NCBI RefSeq assembly: GCF_014930365.1 | Contig: NZ_JABXWI010000032.1 | Span: forward strand, 1 to 64,000 | Length of the DNA stretch: 64,000 nucleotides | Direction of reading: 5' to 3' | DNA from: Streptomyces caniscabiei | GTDB taxonomy: Bacteria > Actinomycetota > Actinomycetes > Streptomycetales > Streptomycetaceae | Shown here: in pieces, positions 52,875-62,051 of the stretch | Layout of the letters: every line of letters starts with the position of its first letter | Position numbering within the stretch: the stretch's first letter is position 1 | The notes under the pieces: model-generated | Databases searched by the model: none | What the model saw: the letters and a program-made list of their open reading frames with translations, nothing else | What the model was told of the DNA's origin: nothing | Program-made: the position numbers and the translations under genes

Positions 52875-54344
52875 TCAGTCGGCGGGGCCGAACCAGCGGG
52901 TGAGGGCGTCGGTGAGGCCGTCGGCGCCGGTGCCGACCGGGCCGACCCAGGCGACGTAGCCGTCGGGGCGGACGAGGATGCCGTCCACGGGCACGTCGCA
53001 GTCGAACTCGACGTCGACGACGTCGACACGGTCCTGCCAGCCGCCGGCCGCGCGGGCGAGGCCGTGGTCCCCACCGAGTTCGAGCAGCACGGGCCGGCCG
53101 GCGTGCAGCAGGGTGGTGCTGGAGACCTTCTCGCCGCCGACGACCAGTTCGCGCTCCGGCAGACGCCGGCCGAGCAGCGGATGGTCGGCGCCGCCGACGT
53201 CGTGGCGGATGTCCAGGCCGGTGACCATGCCGACCAGATGGCGCTGTACGGAGGGGTGGGCCCGCACCAGTTCGGAGAAGACCTCGCGCATCGGCTCCAT
53301 GTCGTCGCCGCCGAGGTAGAGGCTGCGCTGGGCGAGGGTGTTCGCCAGGATCCGGGCGCCGACCGGGTGGCGTTCGCTGTGGTAGGTGTCCAGCAGCCCC
53401 TCGGGAGCCTGGCCCTTGATCTCCAGCGCCAGCTTCCAGCCGAGGTTGACGGCGTCCTGGACGCCCGCGCTCATGCCCTGCGCGCCGATCGGCAGGTGGA
53501 TGTGGGCGGCGTCCCCGGCCAGGAAGGCGCGGCCCTTGCGGTACTGGGCGGCCTGCCGGCTGACGTCGGTGGTGGAGCTGACCCACAGCGGGGTGGCGCC
53601 GCTGATGTCCTCGCCCGAGAGCCGCTTGAACGCCTCGGCGACCTCCTCGAAGGTGATCGGGCCGTCGGCGGTACGCAGGGGCTCCGTGGCGTCGTAGTAG
53701 ATGACGCGGCAGCGGTCCGGGCCGAGCGGCATCACCATGATCATGCCGCCGGGCACGCGTTCGCCGCTGAAGCGGGGGCGCAGGCTCACGCCGGTGATGT
53801 CGGCGAACCGCAGCTCCAGTGTGGGCTCGGTGCCGGGGAAGTCGATGCCGGCGCTGGTGCGCACGATGGAGCGGGCGCCGTCGCAGCCGACCACGTAGCG
53901 GGCGCGCAGGCGGTCGGTGCCGCCCGCGCCCTGGACGGTGACGCTCACGCCGTCGTCGTCGAGGTCCACGCCGGTGACCTCGACGCCGCGGCGGACGACG
54001 GCGCCCAGCTGCACCGCCCAGCCGCCCAGGACGCCCTCGGTGCGGGCCTGCGGAACACCGCGGGCACCGTAGGAGCCGCCCTCGATCACCTGGTAGTCCA
54101 GCGGCACGCCGCCGAAATGGCCGGCCGGAATGACGCCGACCTCACCGAATCGGGCCATGAGTCCGCGCTGCGCGAACTCCTCTATGGTCCGCGCCGAAAA
54201 TCCCAGGGCCCGTGATTCACGAATCGGTTCGGCCAGCTTGTCCAGCACGGTAACCGAGACTCCATTGAGCCTCAGTTCACCCGCGAGCATGAGTCCGGTG
54301 GGACCGGCCCCCACAATAATGACATCCGCGTCGAAGAAATTCAT
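52875..54344 (-). CDS. Angucycline FAD hydroxylase (AlpK/PgaE-like)
   Basis: 489 aa. VIIVGAGPTGLMLAGELRLNG, YVVGCDGARSIVRT and AFLAGDAAHIHLPIGAQG are the FAD motifs. The C-terminal domain ends LVRPDGYVAWVGPVG. The start at 54344 follows AGAGGACAA. It lies 52 bases upstream of the ABM oxygenase gene, a pairing common in angucycline clusters where an FAD hydroxylase prepares the substrate for ring opening. Codon use near its start is slightly less GC-rich than elsewhere. It is divergent from the SnoaL-like gene. Confidence 0.88.
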   Translation of the reverse strand: MNFFDADVIIVGAGPTGLMLAGELRLNGVSVTVLDKLAEPIRESRALGFSARTIEEFAQRGLMARFGEVGVIPAGHFGGVPLDYQVIEGGSYGARGVPQARTEGVLGGWAVQLGAVVRRGVEVTGVDLDDDGVSVTVQGAGGTDRLRARYVVGCDGARSIVRTSAGIDFPGTEPTLELRFADITGVSLRPRFSGERVPGGMIMVMPLGPDRCRVIYYDATEPLRTADGPITFEEVAEAFKRLSGEDISGATPLWVSSTTDVSRQAAQYRKGRAFLAGDAAHIHLPIGAQGMSAGVQDAVNLGWKLALEIKGQAPEGLLDTYHSERHPVGARILANTLAQRSLYLGGDDMEPMREVFSELVRAHPSVQRHLVGMVTGLDIRHDVGGADHPLLGRRLPERELVVGGEKVSSTTLLHAGRPVLLELGGDHGLARAAGGWQDRVDVVDVEFDCDVPVDGILVRPDGYVAWVGPVGTGADGLTDALTRWFGPAD

Positions 54345-54510
54345 TTGTCCTCTTCTCACTGGTGTACGGCCAGTATCGCGAGGCATTTCGAGGGCGGTAA
54401 ATAGCCATCGGTACAGGTCTTCTGCAGGGAATGCCAGAAGAACGTCGGGAACGTCAGATCTTTGTCAGGTGCACTTGCCGGGCACGGGCATATCGGCGGC
54501 ATTCTCAGGC

Positions 54511-55017
54511 ATGAACTCCACTCGGACCGTCGATCACTCCGCCCAGACCAGAGATCACCCCGCCACCGTCGGTCGATCCCGCGCCGATGTCGCCGACCTT
54601 CTCGCCCGCTATTTCGTCTCCCTCGACGACGAGGAACTCGACGACACATGGGCGGCCGGCCTGTTCACGAAGGACGCCGTCGTGGCGTTCCCGATCAGCA
54701 GGCACCAGGGCGTCGAGGGCATGGCCGCCTACCACCGCGCGGCACTCGAGGCGTTCGCGGCCACCCAGCACCTGGGCTCCCCGCCCGTGGTGACGGTGGA
54801 CGGCGACCGGGCCGTGCTGCGCGCCAACCTGATCTCCACCCATGTCCACCACGCGCACCACGCCCGCCCGCAGGGGGAGTTGGCACCGCTGTTCGCCACG
54901 GGGACGTTCGTCGACGGCGAGGCCCGCCGTACGCCCGCGGGGTGGCGGCTGAGCCTGCTGTCGTTCCGGCTGCTGTGGGCCGACGGCACCCCGCCGCCGC
55001 CGACGACGGCGGGGTGA
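54511..55017 (+). CDS. SnoaL-like/NTF2-fold protein
   Basis: 168 aa. An N-terminal helix pattern RSRADVADLLARYFVSLDDEELDDTWAAGLF is seen in two parts, followed by DAVVAFPISRHQGVEGMAAYH, a His-rich HVHHAHHA loop and GTFVDGEARRTPAGWRLSLL, which together give the cone-shaped SnoaL/DUF4440 fold. Such proteins act as cyclases, hydratases, hydroxylases or dimerisation partners in polyketide tailoring. The ATG has no strong ribosome site. It is divergent from the FAD hydroxylase and ends at a strong terminator. The function cannot be assigned; the His loop is unusual. Confidence 0.72.
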   Translation: MNSTRTVDHSAQTRDHPATVGRSRADVADLLARYFVSLDDEELDDTWAAGLFTKDAVVAFPISRHQGVEGMAAYHRAALEAFAATQHLGSPPVVTVDGDRAVLRANLISTHVHHAHHARPQGELAPLFATGTFVDGEARRTPAGWRLSLLSFRLLWADGTPPPPTTAG

Positions 55018-55034
55018 GCTTTCGGCCGCGTTCA

Positions 55035-55069
55035 GGGGGCGGCACCGGGCGTGGTCCGGTGCCGCCCCC
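55035..55069. terminator. Convergent terminator
   Basis: Fourteen-base arms GGGGGCGGCACCGG (55035-55048) and its complement (55056-55069) between the convergent SnoaL-like and split-barrel genes. Confidence 0.8.
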
Positions 55070-55079
55070 ACCACGTCGG

Positions 55080-55499
55080 TCAGGTGTTGAGGTGCAGGAC
55101 GCGGTCCACCGCGATCTCGATGACCACCCGGCCCGGCGGGTTGGGAGGCGCGGACCAGTACCGCTTGGCGTAGAGCCCCGCGCCCAGCGTCACCCGCGCG
55201 GGATCGTCGACGACCGTGCCGGTGCCCTCCAGGGTCACCCAGGTGAAGCCGTGGACCTGGCACAGGGCCACCCGGCTCCCCGGCGCGGCCAGCAGGTTCC
55301 TCGCCTTGCGCGAGGAGGCGACCGTCATGACCCGGGCCAGCCCGGCCTTCGGGTCCCAGGTGAAGCGCACCGGCGCCACGTGGAGCGAACCGTCCGGCCG
55401 GATCGTCGTGAACGCCGCGACCTCGGCCGGGTCGTTCAGGAACGCCTCGACCGGGGCGGGCACCAGCACGGCGGCCGGGCGCTGCTTCGACAGCGACAT
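55080..55499 (-). CDS. PPOX-class flavin/F420 split-barrel oxidoreductase
   Basis: 139 aa. FLNDPAEVAAFTTIRPDGSLHVAPVRF is the first barrel part (in two stretches). RKARNLLAAPGSRVALCQV and WVTLEGTGTVVDDP are typical of F420- or FMN-dependent PPOX-class proteins. They reduce quinones or enones, and actinobacteria use many of them in secondary metabolism. It could serve late reduction steps. Whether it could replace the missing flavin reductase is doubtful, since the family does not normally release free reduced flavin. Last gene of the minus-strand run that starts at the condensation protein. Confidence 0.8.
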   Translation of the reverse strand: MSLSKQRPAAVLVPAPVEAFLNDPAEVAAFTTIRPDGSLHVAPVRFTWDPKAGLARVMTVASSRKARNLLAAPGSRVALCQVHGFTWVTLEGTGTVVDDPARVTLGAGLYAKRYWSAPPNPPGRVVIEIAVDRVLHLNT

Positions 55500-55541
55500 G
55501 TTCCTTCTCGTCCTCCCCCTCGTACGGGCCCTGGGCCGTGT

Positions 55542-55685
55542 TCAGTCGATGCTGCGGACGATGGTGAGGAACTCGTCGTCCTCGTCGTCGGCCCCGGCCA
55601 GCCTGAGCAGCGGCGCCACACCCACCGGCACCATCCCGAACACCGCCATGTCGATCTCCCGGAACTCCTCTACGCGCTCGCTCAT
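55542..55685 (-). CDS. Small acidic 47-aa protein
   Basis: An open frame of 47 codons beginning MSERVEEFREIDMAVFGMVP and ending DEFLTIVRSID, preceded by AAGGAGG seven bases before the ATG, one of the best ribosome sites in the window. It has an acidic N-terminus, a hydrophobic middle (VFGMVPVGVAPLLRLAG) and the acidic run DDEDDE. It lies 36 bases after the condensation protein gene and 42 bases before the split-barrel gene, so it is probably part of their operon. I know no family for it. It could be a small accessory subunit or a peptide precursor; both are guesses. Confidence 0.6.
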   Translation of the reverse strand: MSERVEEFREIDMAVFGMVPVGVAPLLRLAGADDEDDEFLTIVRSID

Positions 55686-55721
55686 GGGGCGCCTCCTTCC
55701 GTGGTCGGTCGCCTCAGCGTG

Positions 55722-57278
55722 TCAAGACTCGCTAGGGGTACGGTCGACGGAGCCTTTGGAACCCGTGGGGCGCGGCCGGAGCCGCACGGTGCGCCGGCTG
55801 TGGCGCGGCGGCGCGATGACGGGCGGCGCGTCGGAGCCGAGCGCGGACAGTACCTCGCCGGCGGTCGCACCGGCCGCGGTGACGGGCAGCAGGCGCAGCA
55901 GCCGGGCGCAGTGCGCGGCCAGCAGGCGGGCGTCCCGGTCGGAGACCCGGGCCCGGTCGTGGACCACGGTCAGGCGCAGGGAGCCGTCCGCGCTCCGGTG
56001 GGCGAGGAGGGCGACGGGCAGGGCGGGGTGCGCGCCGTCGGCGTGTTCCATCTCCAGGCGCACACCGGCCGCGCCCAGTTCGGCGCGGAGCCCGGCGGGC
56101 GGACGCGGGCCGTTCTCCACGGCCACCAGGCTCTCCAGCAGTTTTCCGCCCGACGCGGCGCGCCCCGTCCACTCGTGGATCTGCCCGATGGCGACCCATT
56201 CGTAGGCCGCCATGTCCAGTGCCCGGTCCCGCAGGGCGGCCAGCAGTCGGCGCAGCGGTTGCTCGGGGTCGACGACCACGACCATCGGCAGGCTCGTGCG
56301 CAGGGGCCCCACCAGCCGCTCGACGCCGTCCAGGGGGATGCCGCGCCCGGAGACGGCGACGCCGAAGCCCACCGGCAGGCTGCCCGGCACCCGCTGCGCG
56401 CGGTAGACCAGCAGCGCCCAGACGGCCTGCAGAGCGCTGGAGTCGGGCAGGGCACGGGCGGCGGCCCAGCGGTGCAGCCGCCCGGCCTCGCCGGCGTTCA
56501 GCCGTACCTCGGCGCGGCCGCAGCCGGTCTGCCGGGTGTCGGGGCCGGGCAGCAGCGGCAGCAGCGCCGGTTCGCCGGCCGGCACGGTCCGGCTCCACAG
56601 CTCCCGGGGCGGGGCCGGGTCCTGGCCGTCGAGCCAGCGTGTCCAGTCCCGCAGGTCGGGCCTGCGTTCGCCACCGGGCAGCACCCCGTCGGCGAGGTAG
56701 GCCCGGCAGAACTCCTCCAGCAGGACGAAGACGCTCCCGGTGTCCAGCAGCGCGTGATGGAAGGTCAGCAGCACCCGCGTCCCCGACGGCGAGGGGCCTG
56801 GCGTGTTCCGGCCGGAGATGTTCCGGCCGGTGTACTGGCCGGTGTTCCGGCCGGGCGGATCGACGAGGGTGACGCGCAGCGGGCCGGGATGGCGCAGGTC
56901 GAAGCCGCGCTGCCGGTCCTCGGCCAGCAGTCGCGCGAAGTCGGCGCCGCCCGCCGACTGCCGTACGACCTCGATGCGGGCCCGGTCGTGGACCACCAGG
57001 CGGGGTGGCGGGCCCCAGACGAACGCCGAACGCAGGACGGTCTCGCGGGCGGTGACGGACTGCCAGGCGGCGGCGAACCGGTCGGTGTCCAGGGGCCCGT
57101 GCCAGCGCCACGTCAGCTGCTCGACGTGCCTGCCGCTGCGGCGGTGGGCGAGGGAGTCGATCAGGACGTCGTACTGCTGCCGGGTCACGGGCAGCGCGGT
57201 ACGTGTCGGACGGCCGGAGGGGGCGATGCCGCCGCGGACCCGGTCACGCCCGGAGCGCGGGCGCCTCGGCCTCGCCAT
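55722..57278 (-). CDS. Stand-alone condensation-domain protein
   Basis: 518 aa. The catalytic motif HHALLDTGS (H-H-x-x-x-D) of NRPS condensation domains and related acyltransferases is intact, and LPVTRQQYDVLID lies near the N-terminus where the first core motif is expected. No carrier or adenylation domain is attached. The segment GRNTGQYTGRNISGRNTPG (about residues 145-165) is a short internal repeat. Such proteins join an acyl or aryl unit to an amine or alcohol, so it might condense a second polyketide chain onto the aglycone. The gene is on the same strand as the PPTase and acyl-CoA-dehydrogenase homologue. Confidence 0.75.
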   Translation of the reverse strand: MARPRRPRSGRDRVRGGIAPSGRPTRTALPVTRQQYDVLIDSLAHRRSGRHVEQLTWRWHGPLDTDRFAAAWQSVTARETVLRSAFVWGPPPRLVVHDRARIEVVRQSAGGADFARLLAEDRQRGFDLRHPGPLRVTLVDPPGRNTGQYTGRNISGRNTPGPSPSGTRVLLTFHHALLDTGSVFVLLEEFCRAYLADGVLPGGERRPDLRDWTRWLDGQDPAPPRELWSRTVPAGEPALLPLLPGPDTRQTGCGRAEVRLNAGEAGRLHRWAAARALPDSSALQAVWALLVYRAQRVPGSLPVGFGVAVSGRGIPLDGVERLVGPLRTSLPMVVVVDPEQPLRRLLAALRDRALDMAAYEWVAIGQIHEWTGRAASGGKLLESLVAVENGPRPPAGLRAELGAAGVRLEMEHADGAHPALPVALLAHRSADGSLRLTVVHDRARVSDRDARLLAAHCARLLRLLPVTAAGATAGEVLSALGSDAPPVIAPPRHSRRTVRLRPRPTGSKGSVDRTPSES

Positions 57279-57570
57279 GGTTCCCCCTTCCCGGCGCGGC
57301 GGCCAGTACGGTGCGGGTCAGCCTCTCGGAGCCCGGGAGAGCCACCCGAGGGCGTATCGCTGTCGGCAGCAAGCGTGCCGGGACGTACTGACGCACCGCT
57401 GACACCGCGCTGACACCGCTCGGGGCCCGCCGGAGCGTCGCTCGCGCCCGGGACGAGCCGCGGGTCGGGGGCACCGCGTGTGCCGTGCGCGGCGGGCGGT
57501 GAGGGGCGGCGCGGTGACGGGGGGCGCGATGACGGGCGGCGCGTCTTCGTGGAGAGCCGTCAGCGGGACC

Positions 57571-58389
57571 TCAGGACTCCTCGGATGCCTTGGGCTGCAT
57601 GGCGGAGAGGAAACCGCGGTCGAGCATGGTGTGCACGGAGGTGTCGTAGGCGGTGTTCAGACCCGCGTCGTGACAGGCCACGCTCAGCAGGTACCGGTCC
57701 ATCACCGGGTGGGTGGCGAAGTCCCACTCGCCGCGGCTGGCCGAGCTGCCGTCGGGGGCGCGCAGTCGGCCGCCCGGGCTGAAGCCGAACTCGTTGAAGC
57801 CGAGCCGCAGTCCCTGGCCGAGCGCCTTGCTGTAGGCCTCCTTGAGGGTCCACAGCCGCAGGATGTGGGCGGTGCGCCGGTCCTCGGGCATCGCGGCCAC
57901 CTCGCGCGCCTCGGCGGGGGTGAGGATCTGCGTCTGGAGCAGGTCCAGCCGCACCAGGCGGTCGGCGGGCTCCACGTCCACGCCGATCCGGCCGGTGCGG
58001 CTGAGCCCGACCGCCATGAGGTCCCCGGTGTGACTGAGGCTCAGGTCGATCTGGTCGAAGCCGCGCAGGTACGGCCGTCCGCCGAGGCGGTAGGCGATCT
58101 CCAGGTACTCCGGCGGGGTCGCCAGGGCCGCGGCGGCCGTGTACTTGATGAGCAGCCGCGCGGCGGCGAACCGGTAGCGCACGGTGGCGTCGGGCGTACG
58201 CCGGTAGCGGGGCCAGTCACGGCCGAGCAGTTCCCGCAGCCGCGGGGTGGTGAGGACACTGGGCAGCCACTCGCTCCATGTCGTGTACACCAGTGCGTTG
58301 CCGAGCCGCGCGAGGTCCTCCTTCACCCCGCGCCAGGGCCCCGCGGGCCGTGGCACATGGAGGGGCACGGCACATCTCACCCGGTTCAT
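57571..58389 (-). CDS. 4'-phosphopantetheinyl transferase (Sfp type)
   Basis: 272 aa. IGVDVEPADR (G-x-D-x-E) and RLWTLKEAYSKALGQGL (W-x-x-K-E-A) are the magnesium and CoA-binding motifs of Sfp-type PPTases, and DLSLSHTGDLMAVGLS is the preceding conserved S-H segment. It transfers the phosphopantetheine arm to carrier proteins, most likely the ACP at 48709 and any ACP beyond the window. ATG 58389 is used, with GGGAG ten bases upstream. Having a dedicated PPTase argues for specialised carrier proteins here. Confidence 0.9.
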   Translation of the reverse strand: MNRVRCAVPLHVPRPAGPWRGVKEDLARLGNALVYTTWSEWLPSVLTTPRLRELLGRDWPRYRRTPDATVRYRFAAARLLIKYTAAAALATPPEYLEIAYRLGGRPYLRGFDQIDLSLSHTGDLMAVGLSRTGRIGVDVEPADRLVRLDLLQTQILTPAEAREVAAMPEDRRTAHILRLWTLKEAYSKALGQGLRLGFNEFGFSPGGRLRAPDGSSASRGEWDFATHPVMDRYLLSVACHDAGLNTAYDTSVHTMLDRGFLSAMQPKASEES

Positions 58390-58541
58390 CCTGGTCTCCC
58401 TGCGTGTCGTGGTCTCCCGGGGGCGGGCGCCGCGGGGGCGCGGCCCGGTCGGGGCGCGCGTGAGCCACGCCGGGCACGGGTCCGGTCGGCCCGGGTCGCC
58501 TGTCGCTTCGTTCGCCCCGGCCGTCACAGCCGTCGGCCCTC

Positions 58542-60320
58542 TCAGCCGTCGGCCGTCCCGGCCGTCAGCCGGGTCGCGTACAGATCCAGGCTGTGCCCGT
58601 CGCGGCAGCGTTCCAGCAGTTCGGCCAGGACGGTGCGTTCGGCCTGGGCCGGTACGTCGGGCACGTCGGCGCCGAGTCTGCGGCCGATGCGTCCGAGGGC
58701 GAGCACCGCCCAGGCGGGGTCGGAGAGGAAGGCGTCACCGCCGTCCTGGTTCTCGAAGACCCCGAGACAGGCCGCCGCGGCCAGCACGAGGGCGTAGCGG
58801 TCGGCCAGGGCGCAGGCCTGCGGGTCGAAGGCGGCGCCGCTCGCGGCCGGCAGGGCCGCGCACCGCGCGCGCAGGACCTTCAGTTCGTCGACGAACGCCC
58901 GCGCCAGAGCAGCGAGGACACGGTCCAGCGGACCGCCCCCGGCCCGGTCCGAGAGTCTGTCGGCGGCGCCGACCAGGGTCGCGGTGAGCAGGTCGTCGGT
59001 GCCGGAGTGGGCGAGTCGGCGGTGATCGAGGACGGGCAGTGGCGCGCCGGGCGTGAACAGCGCGGCCGGTGGCTCGGCGGACCGGAACCAGGTCGTACGG
59101 GCCAGTGTGGGCAGCTGGGGCACGAGCACCGCCTGGCACACGGCGGTGCCCGAGTGCCCGAGTCCGGCCACCGGCAGGTCCCGCGCGAGTTTCTGGAAGC
59201 CGCCGTAGAGCGGGCCGCGGTCGTAGCCGCGGGCGCCCAGTACGGCGGCGAGCTCCTCCAGGTTCTCGCGCAGCAGGTCCGGCATCGTGTACTTGACGGC
59301 TGCCGCGAGCAGATAGGCGTCCTCGGGTACGAGGCTGAGCGCGCGCAGTCCGGTGACGGCCATCGCGTCGCAGGCCAGCAGGTCGGCGAAGACCCCGGCG
59401 AGCGCCCGCTGCCGACGGCGCGAGGGCTGCCGGTCGGGGCGGTCGACGGTGGCCGCTCGCACGGCCTGGCGCAGCACGCTGTCCACGCCGGCGAGGACGG
59501 TGCCGGGGATGAGGCAGTGGCTGATCTGGAAGCTGCGCAGCGCCAGCGACACCCCGTCGCCGACCTCGCCGACGACTGCCGTGGAGGGCACCGGCACATC
59601 GACGAGTTCCAGTCCGCAGAAGCGTGCTCCGCGCATGCCGGGTGTCTGGACCCGCTCCAGCCGCCGTACCTCGCCGGAGGCCGGTGGTTCGGGCCCCAGC
59701 AACAGCACGGAGTGGCTGTCGGGGCCGTCCTGGGCGCGGGTGCGGGCGTAGGCGACGAAGGTGTCGGTGCGGTCGGCGTTGATGACGGCGTCCTTGCGGC
59801 CGTTGAGCAGGAACCCGCCGCCGGGGGCGGGCACGGCGCGCAGTTCGTGCCGGAGGATGGCGTTGGCGTGCGCCACCTCGCGGTGCACGATCGAGATCCG
59901 TCCCCCGTCGTTCAGTACCCGGGCCAGGGTGCGGCGTTGGGCGTCGTCGCCCGCGGTCCACACGGCGGAGGCCGCGAACAGCGAGGTGATGCCGAAGCCG
60001 TAGCCGAGCGCCAGGTCGCGGCGGAACAGCGGGCGCAGCACCCGTGCCAGCCGCTCCAGGTCCTCGAGGTGCCCGCCCAGGTCGGCGGGGACGAACTCGG
60101 CGGCCAGGCCGACGTCGGCGAGCAGCGCTTCGGTGGCCTCGGGGACCTCGCGGGCGTCGTCGGCCCGCAGCAGCGCTCGGTGGCCGTGCGGGTTGCCGGG
60201 GTCGAAGGGGTCGCCGAGCGCGGCCTCCAGGTGGGCGGCACGCTCGGGTTCGCCTCCGCTCCGGCGCGCGGGGCGGGACACGGCCGCGAGGTCCGGGGCC
60301 GGTCGTCCGACGGTGGTCAC
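58542..60320 (-). CDS. Acyl-CoA dehydrogenase homologue (long form)
   Basis: 592 aa, longer than the usual 380-400. RDLALGYGFGITSLFAASAVW lies in the helical N-terminal domain. ISIVHREVAHANAILRHEL and GGGFLLNGRKDAVINADRTD represent the flavin-binding beta domain, and the C-terminal domain is extended by about 180 residues. I cannot point to the catalytic Glu with certainty. It probably oxidises or desaturates a carrier-bound acyl chain. The GTG start overlaps the stop of the aromatase gene (GTGA). The combination suggests modification of a polyketide starter or side chain made by the second KS pair. Confidence 0.75.
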   Translation of the reverse strand: MTTVGRPAPDLAAVSRPARRSGGEPERAAHLEAALGDPFDPGNPHGHRALLRADDAREVPEATEALLADVGLAAEFVPADLGGHLEDLERLARVLRPLFRRDLALGYGFGITSLFAASAVWTAGDDAQRRTLARVLNDGGRISIVHREVAHANAILRHELRAVPAPGGGFLLNGRKDAVINADRTDTFVAYARTRAQDGPDSHSVLLLGPEPPASGEVRRLERVQTPGMRGARFCGLELVDVPVPSTAVVGEVGDGVSLALRSFQISHCLIPGTVLAGVDSVLRQAVRAATVDRPDRQPSRRRQRALAGVFADLLACDAMAVTGLRALSLVPEDAYLLAAAVKYTMPDLLRENLEELAAVLGARGYDRGPLYGGFQKLARDLPVAGLGHSGTAVCQAVLVPQLPTLARTTWFRSAEPPAALFTPGAPLPVLDHRRLAHSGTDDLLTATLVGAADRLSDRAGGGPLDRVLAALARAFVDELKVLRARCAALPAASGAAFDPQACALADRYALVLAAAACLGVFENQDGGDAFLSDPAWAVLALGRIGRRLGADVPDVPAQAERTVLAELLERCRDGHSLDLYATRLTAGTADG

Positions 60321-61270
60321 AGGACACGCACCGCGCTGAGGGCGTACTGCGTGGCGTACCGCAGCACCAGCAGCCCTGCCTGTCCGATCCGGTCGCGCAC
60401 GTGCCGGGCTGCCTCCGCCGTGTCCGCGTCCGGGCCGAGAACGGCCGTGGCGCCCCGCTCGTCGAGGAGCACGTTGTGCCGGGCGGTGAGGTTGACGCCT
60501 CTCTCGTCGGGTTCGAGCAGCCATTCGCCGGTGTGCGCGGTCAGCAGCGGGGAGGTGCGGGTCTGCTTGTAGACGATCCGGCCGGCGCTGGGGAAGCAGA
60601 TCCGTACCGACTCCGACTCGTGCGCGGTGCCGTCGACGGTGAGGCTGCCCATCGACATCACCTGCACACCGGGGGCCTTCTCGGACACCTCCAGGGTGCG
60701 GACGTGCGGCAGTTCGGCGGGCCAGTCCTCGGCCCGGTAGAGGAAGTCGAAGATCAGCTCGGCGGGTGCCCTGACGTGCACGGTGTCCTCGAAGGACAGG
60801 GTGAGGTCGTCCAGGCGGGTCCAGCGCTCGGCCATCCAGGCCAGCCGGTCGAGCTGGGCACGGCTGTTGGCGGCGGTGACCTCATGCACCCAGGACACGT
60901 CGGCGGGCGCGTCGTCGGCGACGGTGAAGCTGTGCTCCAGGGTCACCCGGGAGCGGTCGCCGAGCGGCTGGACGGTCCACACGCCGCTCATCGACGTGAT
61001 CGGGGCCTCGGGCAGGTCCTGTGTGAACTCCACGCGCAGGGCCGAGACGTCCAGGCGCCGGCTGGAGACCCAGGAGCTGACCCGTTCCCCCGCGACGGCC
61101 CACAGGCGCAGTCGCTCCCGGCTGCCGTCGAAGTCCAGTTGCTCCACGTGGACGCAGGGTGGGAAGAACAGCGGCCATTGCGTGGCGTCCGCGATCAGCC
61201 CGTACAGCACGCCGGCCGGGGCCGAGGCGGTCACGTCGCTGACGGCACGGTGTACTCGCGGTTCGGGCAT
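60317..61270 (-). CDS. Second didomain aromatase/cyclase
   Basis: 317 aa, paralogous to the protein at 46931-47875 and colinear with it: VLYGLIADATQWPLFFPPCV matches the first START domain, DTVHVRAPAELIFDFLYRAED the second, and ILGPDA is conserved as VLGPDA near the end. Sequence identity is moderate, so this is an old duplication or separate acquisition, not a recent copy. It should aromatise a reduced polyketide chain made by the second KS-alpha/KS-beta. Coupled to the acyl-CoA-dehydrogenase homologue. Confidence 0.87.
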   Translation of the reverse strand: MPEPRVHRAVSDVTASAPAGVLYGLIADATQWPLFFPPCVHVEQLDFDGSRERLRLWAVAGERVSSWVSSRRLDVSALRVEFTQDLPEAPITSMSGVWTVQPLGDRSRVTLEHSFTVADDAPADVSWVHEVTAANSRAQLDRLAWMAERWTRLDDLTLSFEDTVHVRAPAELIFDFLYRAEDWPAELPHVRTLEVSEKAPGVQVMSMGSLTVDGTAHESESVRICFPSAGRIVYKQTRTSPLLTAHTGEWLLEPDERGVNLTARHNVLLDERGATAVLGPDADTAEAARHVRDRIGQAGLLVLRYATQYALSAVRVL

Positions 61271-61697
61271 CGTCCACACCCTTCGTTGTTCGAGGCGTCG
61301 CCGCCGCGCCGGTACGAGATCTCCGCGTCCGGGTCCCGCACGTGCGGCGGCTCCACGCGACACGGGCGGCATCCGGACGGTGGCCAATCGTTTCGGCGTT
61401 GTCGGCGGCCGTGGTTTCGACCCTGTCCGGAACCGCTCGTGATGCGCACGCGCCGCGCTCGATCTCCGCTGGAGCCCGGCCGGGTCGGCGCAGGTCGCGG
61501 GCTCCCGCCCCGCCTCGTACGCCGTACCCGCGACGCGCCGCCACCAGGCCGGTGGTACGGCCTGTGCCGTCCGGCCGGTCCGGGGCGCCCCGTCGTCGCG
61601 GTGACGCGTCCGGCCGCGCTCCACCGACAACCGGCGCGCGCTCGAGGACGACGGCGGACGGTGGCCACCCGGAGAGCGACGACCGAGGAGGTCCACG
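61271..61697. promoter_or_regulatory. Divergent intergenic region
   Basis: A 427-base gap between the second aromatase and the small plus-strand gene. No supported gene or clear dyad seen; promoters for both directions should be here. Confidence 0.4.
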
Positions 61698-61943
61698 GTG
61701 AAGCCCCTGCGCCCCTGCCTCCGCCTCGTGCGCGGACTGTGGGACGGTCTCGTGGTCTACGGCCTGCTGCTGGTGTGCGGCGAGACGTCGGCGTACGAGG
61801 CCGCGGCCCGCCGGGCTCCCCTGCGGGGCCTGCCCCCCGGCCACCCCGAACGCCTGCGCACCGACCTGCCCCTGTCTCCCCTGGAGCGCCGCCTGGCCCG
61901 CGAACTCGCCGTGCCGGCACCCGGCCGGCGGGAATCGGCGTAG
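61698..61943 (+). CDS. DUF6059-like small protein
   Basis: 81 aa from a GTG preceded by GAGGAGG. It has a short amphipathic/hydrophobic stretch GLWDGLVVYGLLLVCGE near residues 13-29, a PGHPERL motif, and the ending LSPLERRLARELA. This pattern (hydrophobic start, P-P-G-H-P-E-R-L, then a helix with L-x-x-x-E-R-x-L) recalls the DUF6059 small proteins found near Streptomyces biosynthetic genes. Function unknown. It ends at a convergent terminator facing KS-beta 2. Confidence 0.65.
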   Translation: MKPLRPCLRLVRGLWDGLVVYGLLLVCGETSAYEAAARRAPLRGLPPGHPERLRTDLPLSPLERRLARELAVPAPGRRESA

Positions 61944-62016
61944 GGGAGTTCCGAAGGCCGGCACGGTGTCCGCGACGCCCGCCGGACCTCACCCGGAGGC
62001 CCTCACCCCCTCCCCC

Positions 62017-62041
62017 ACCGGGCGCCGTGACGGCGCCCGGT
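62017..62041. terminator. Convergent terminator
   Basis: Ten-base arms ACCGGGCGCC/GGCGCCCGGT with loop GTGAC, between the small gene and KS-beta 2. Confidence 0.7.
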
Positions 62042-62051
62042 TCCGCTCGTC

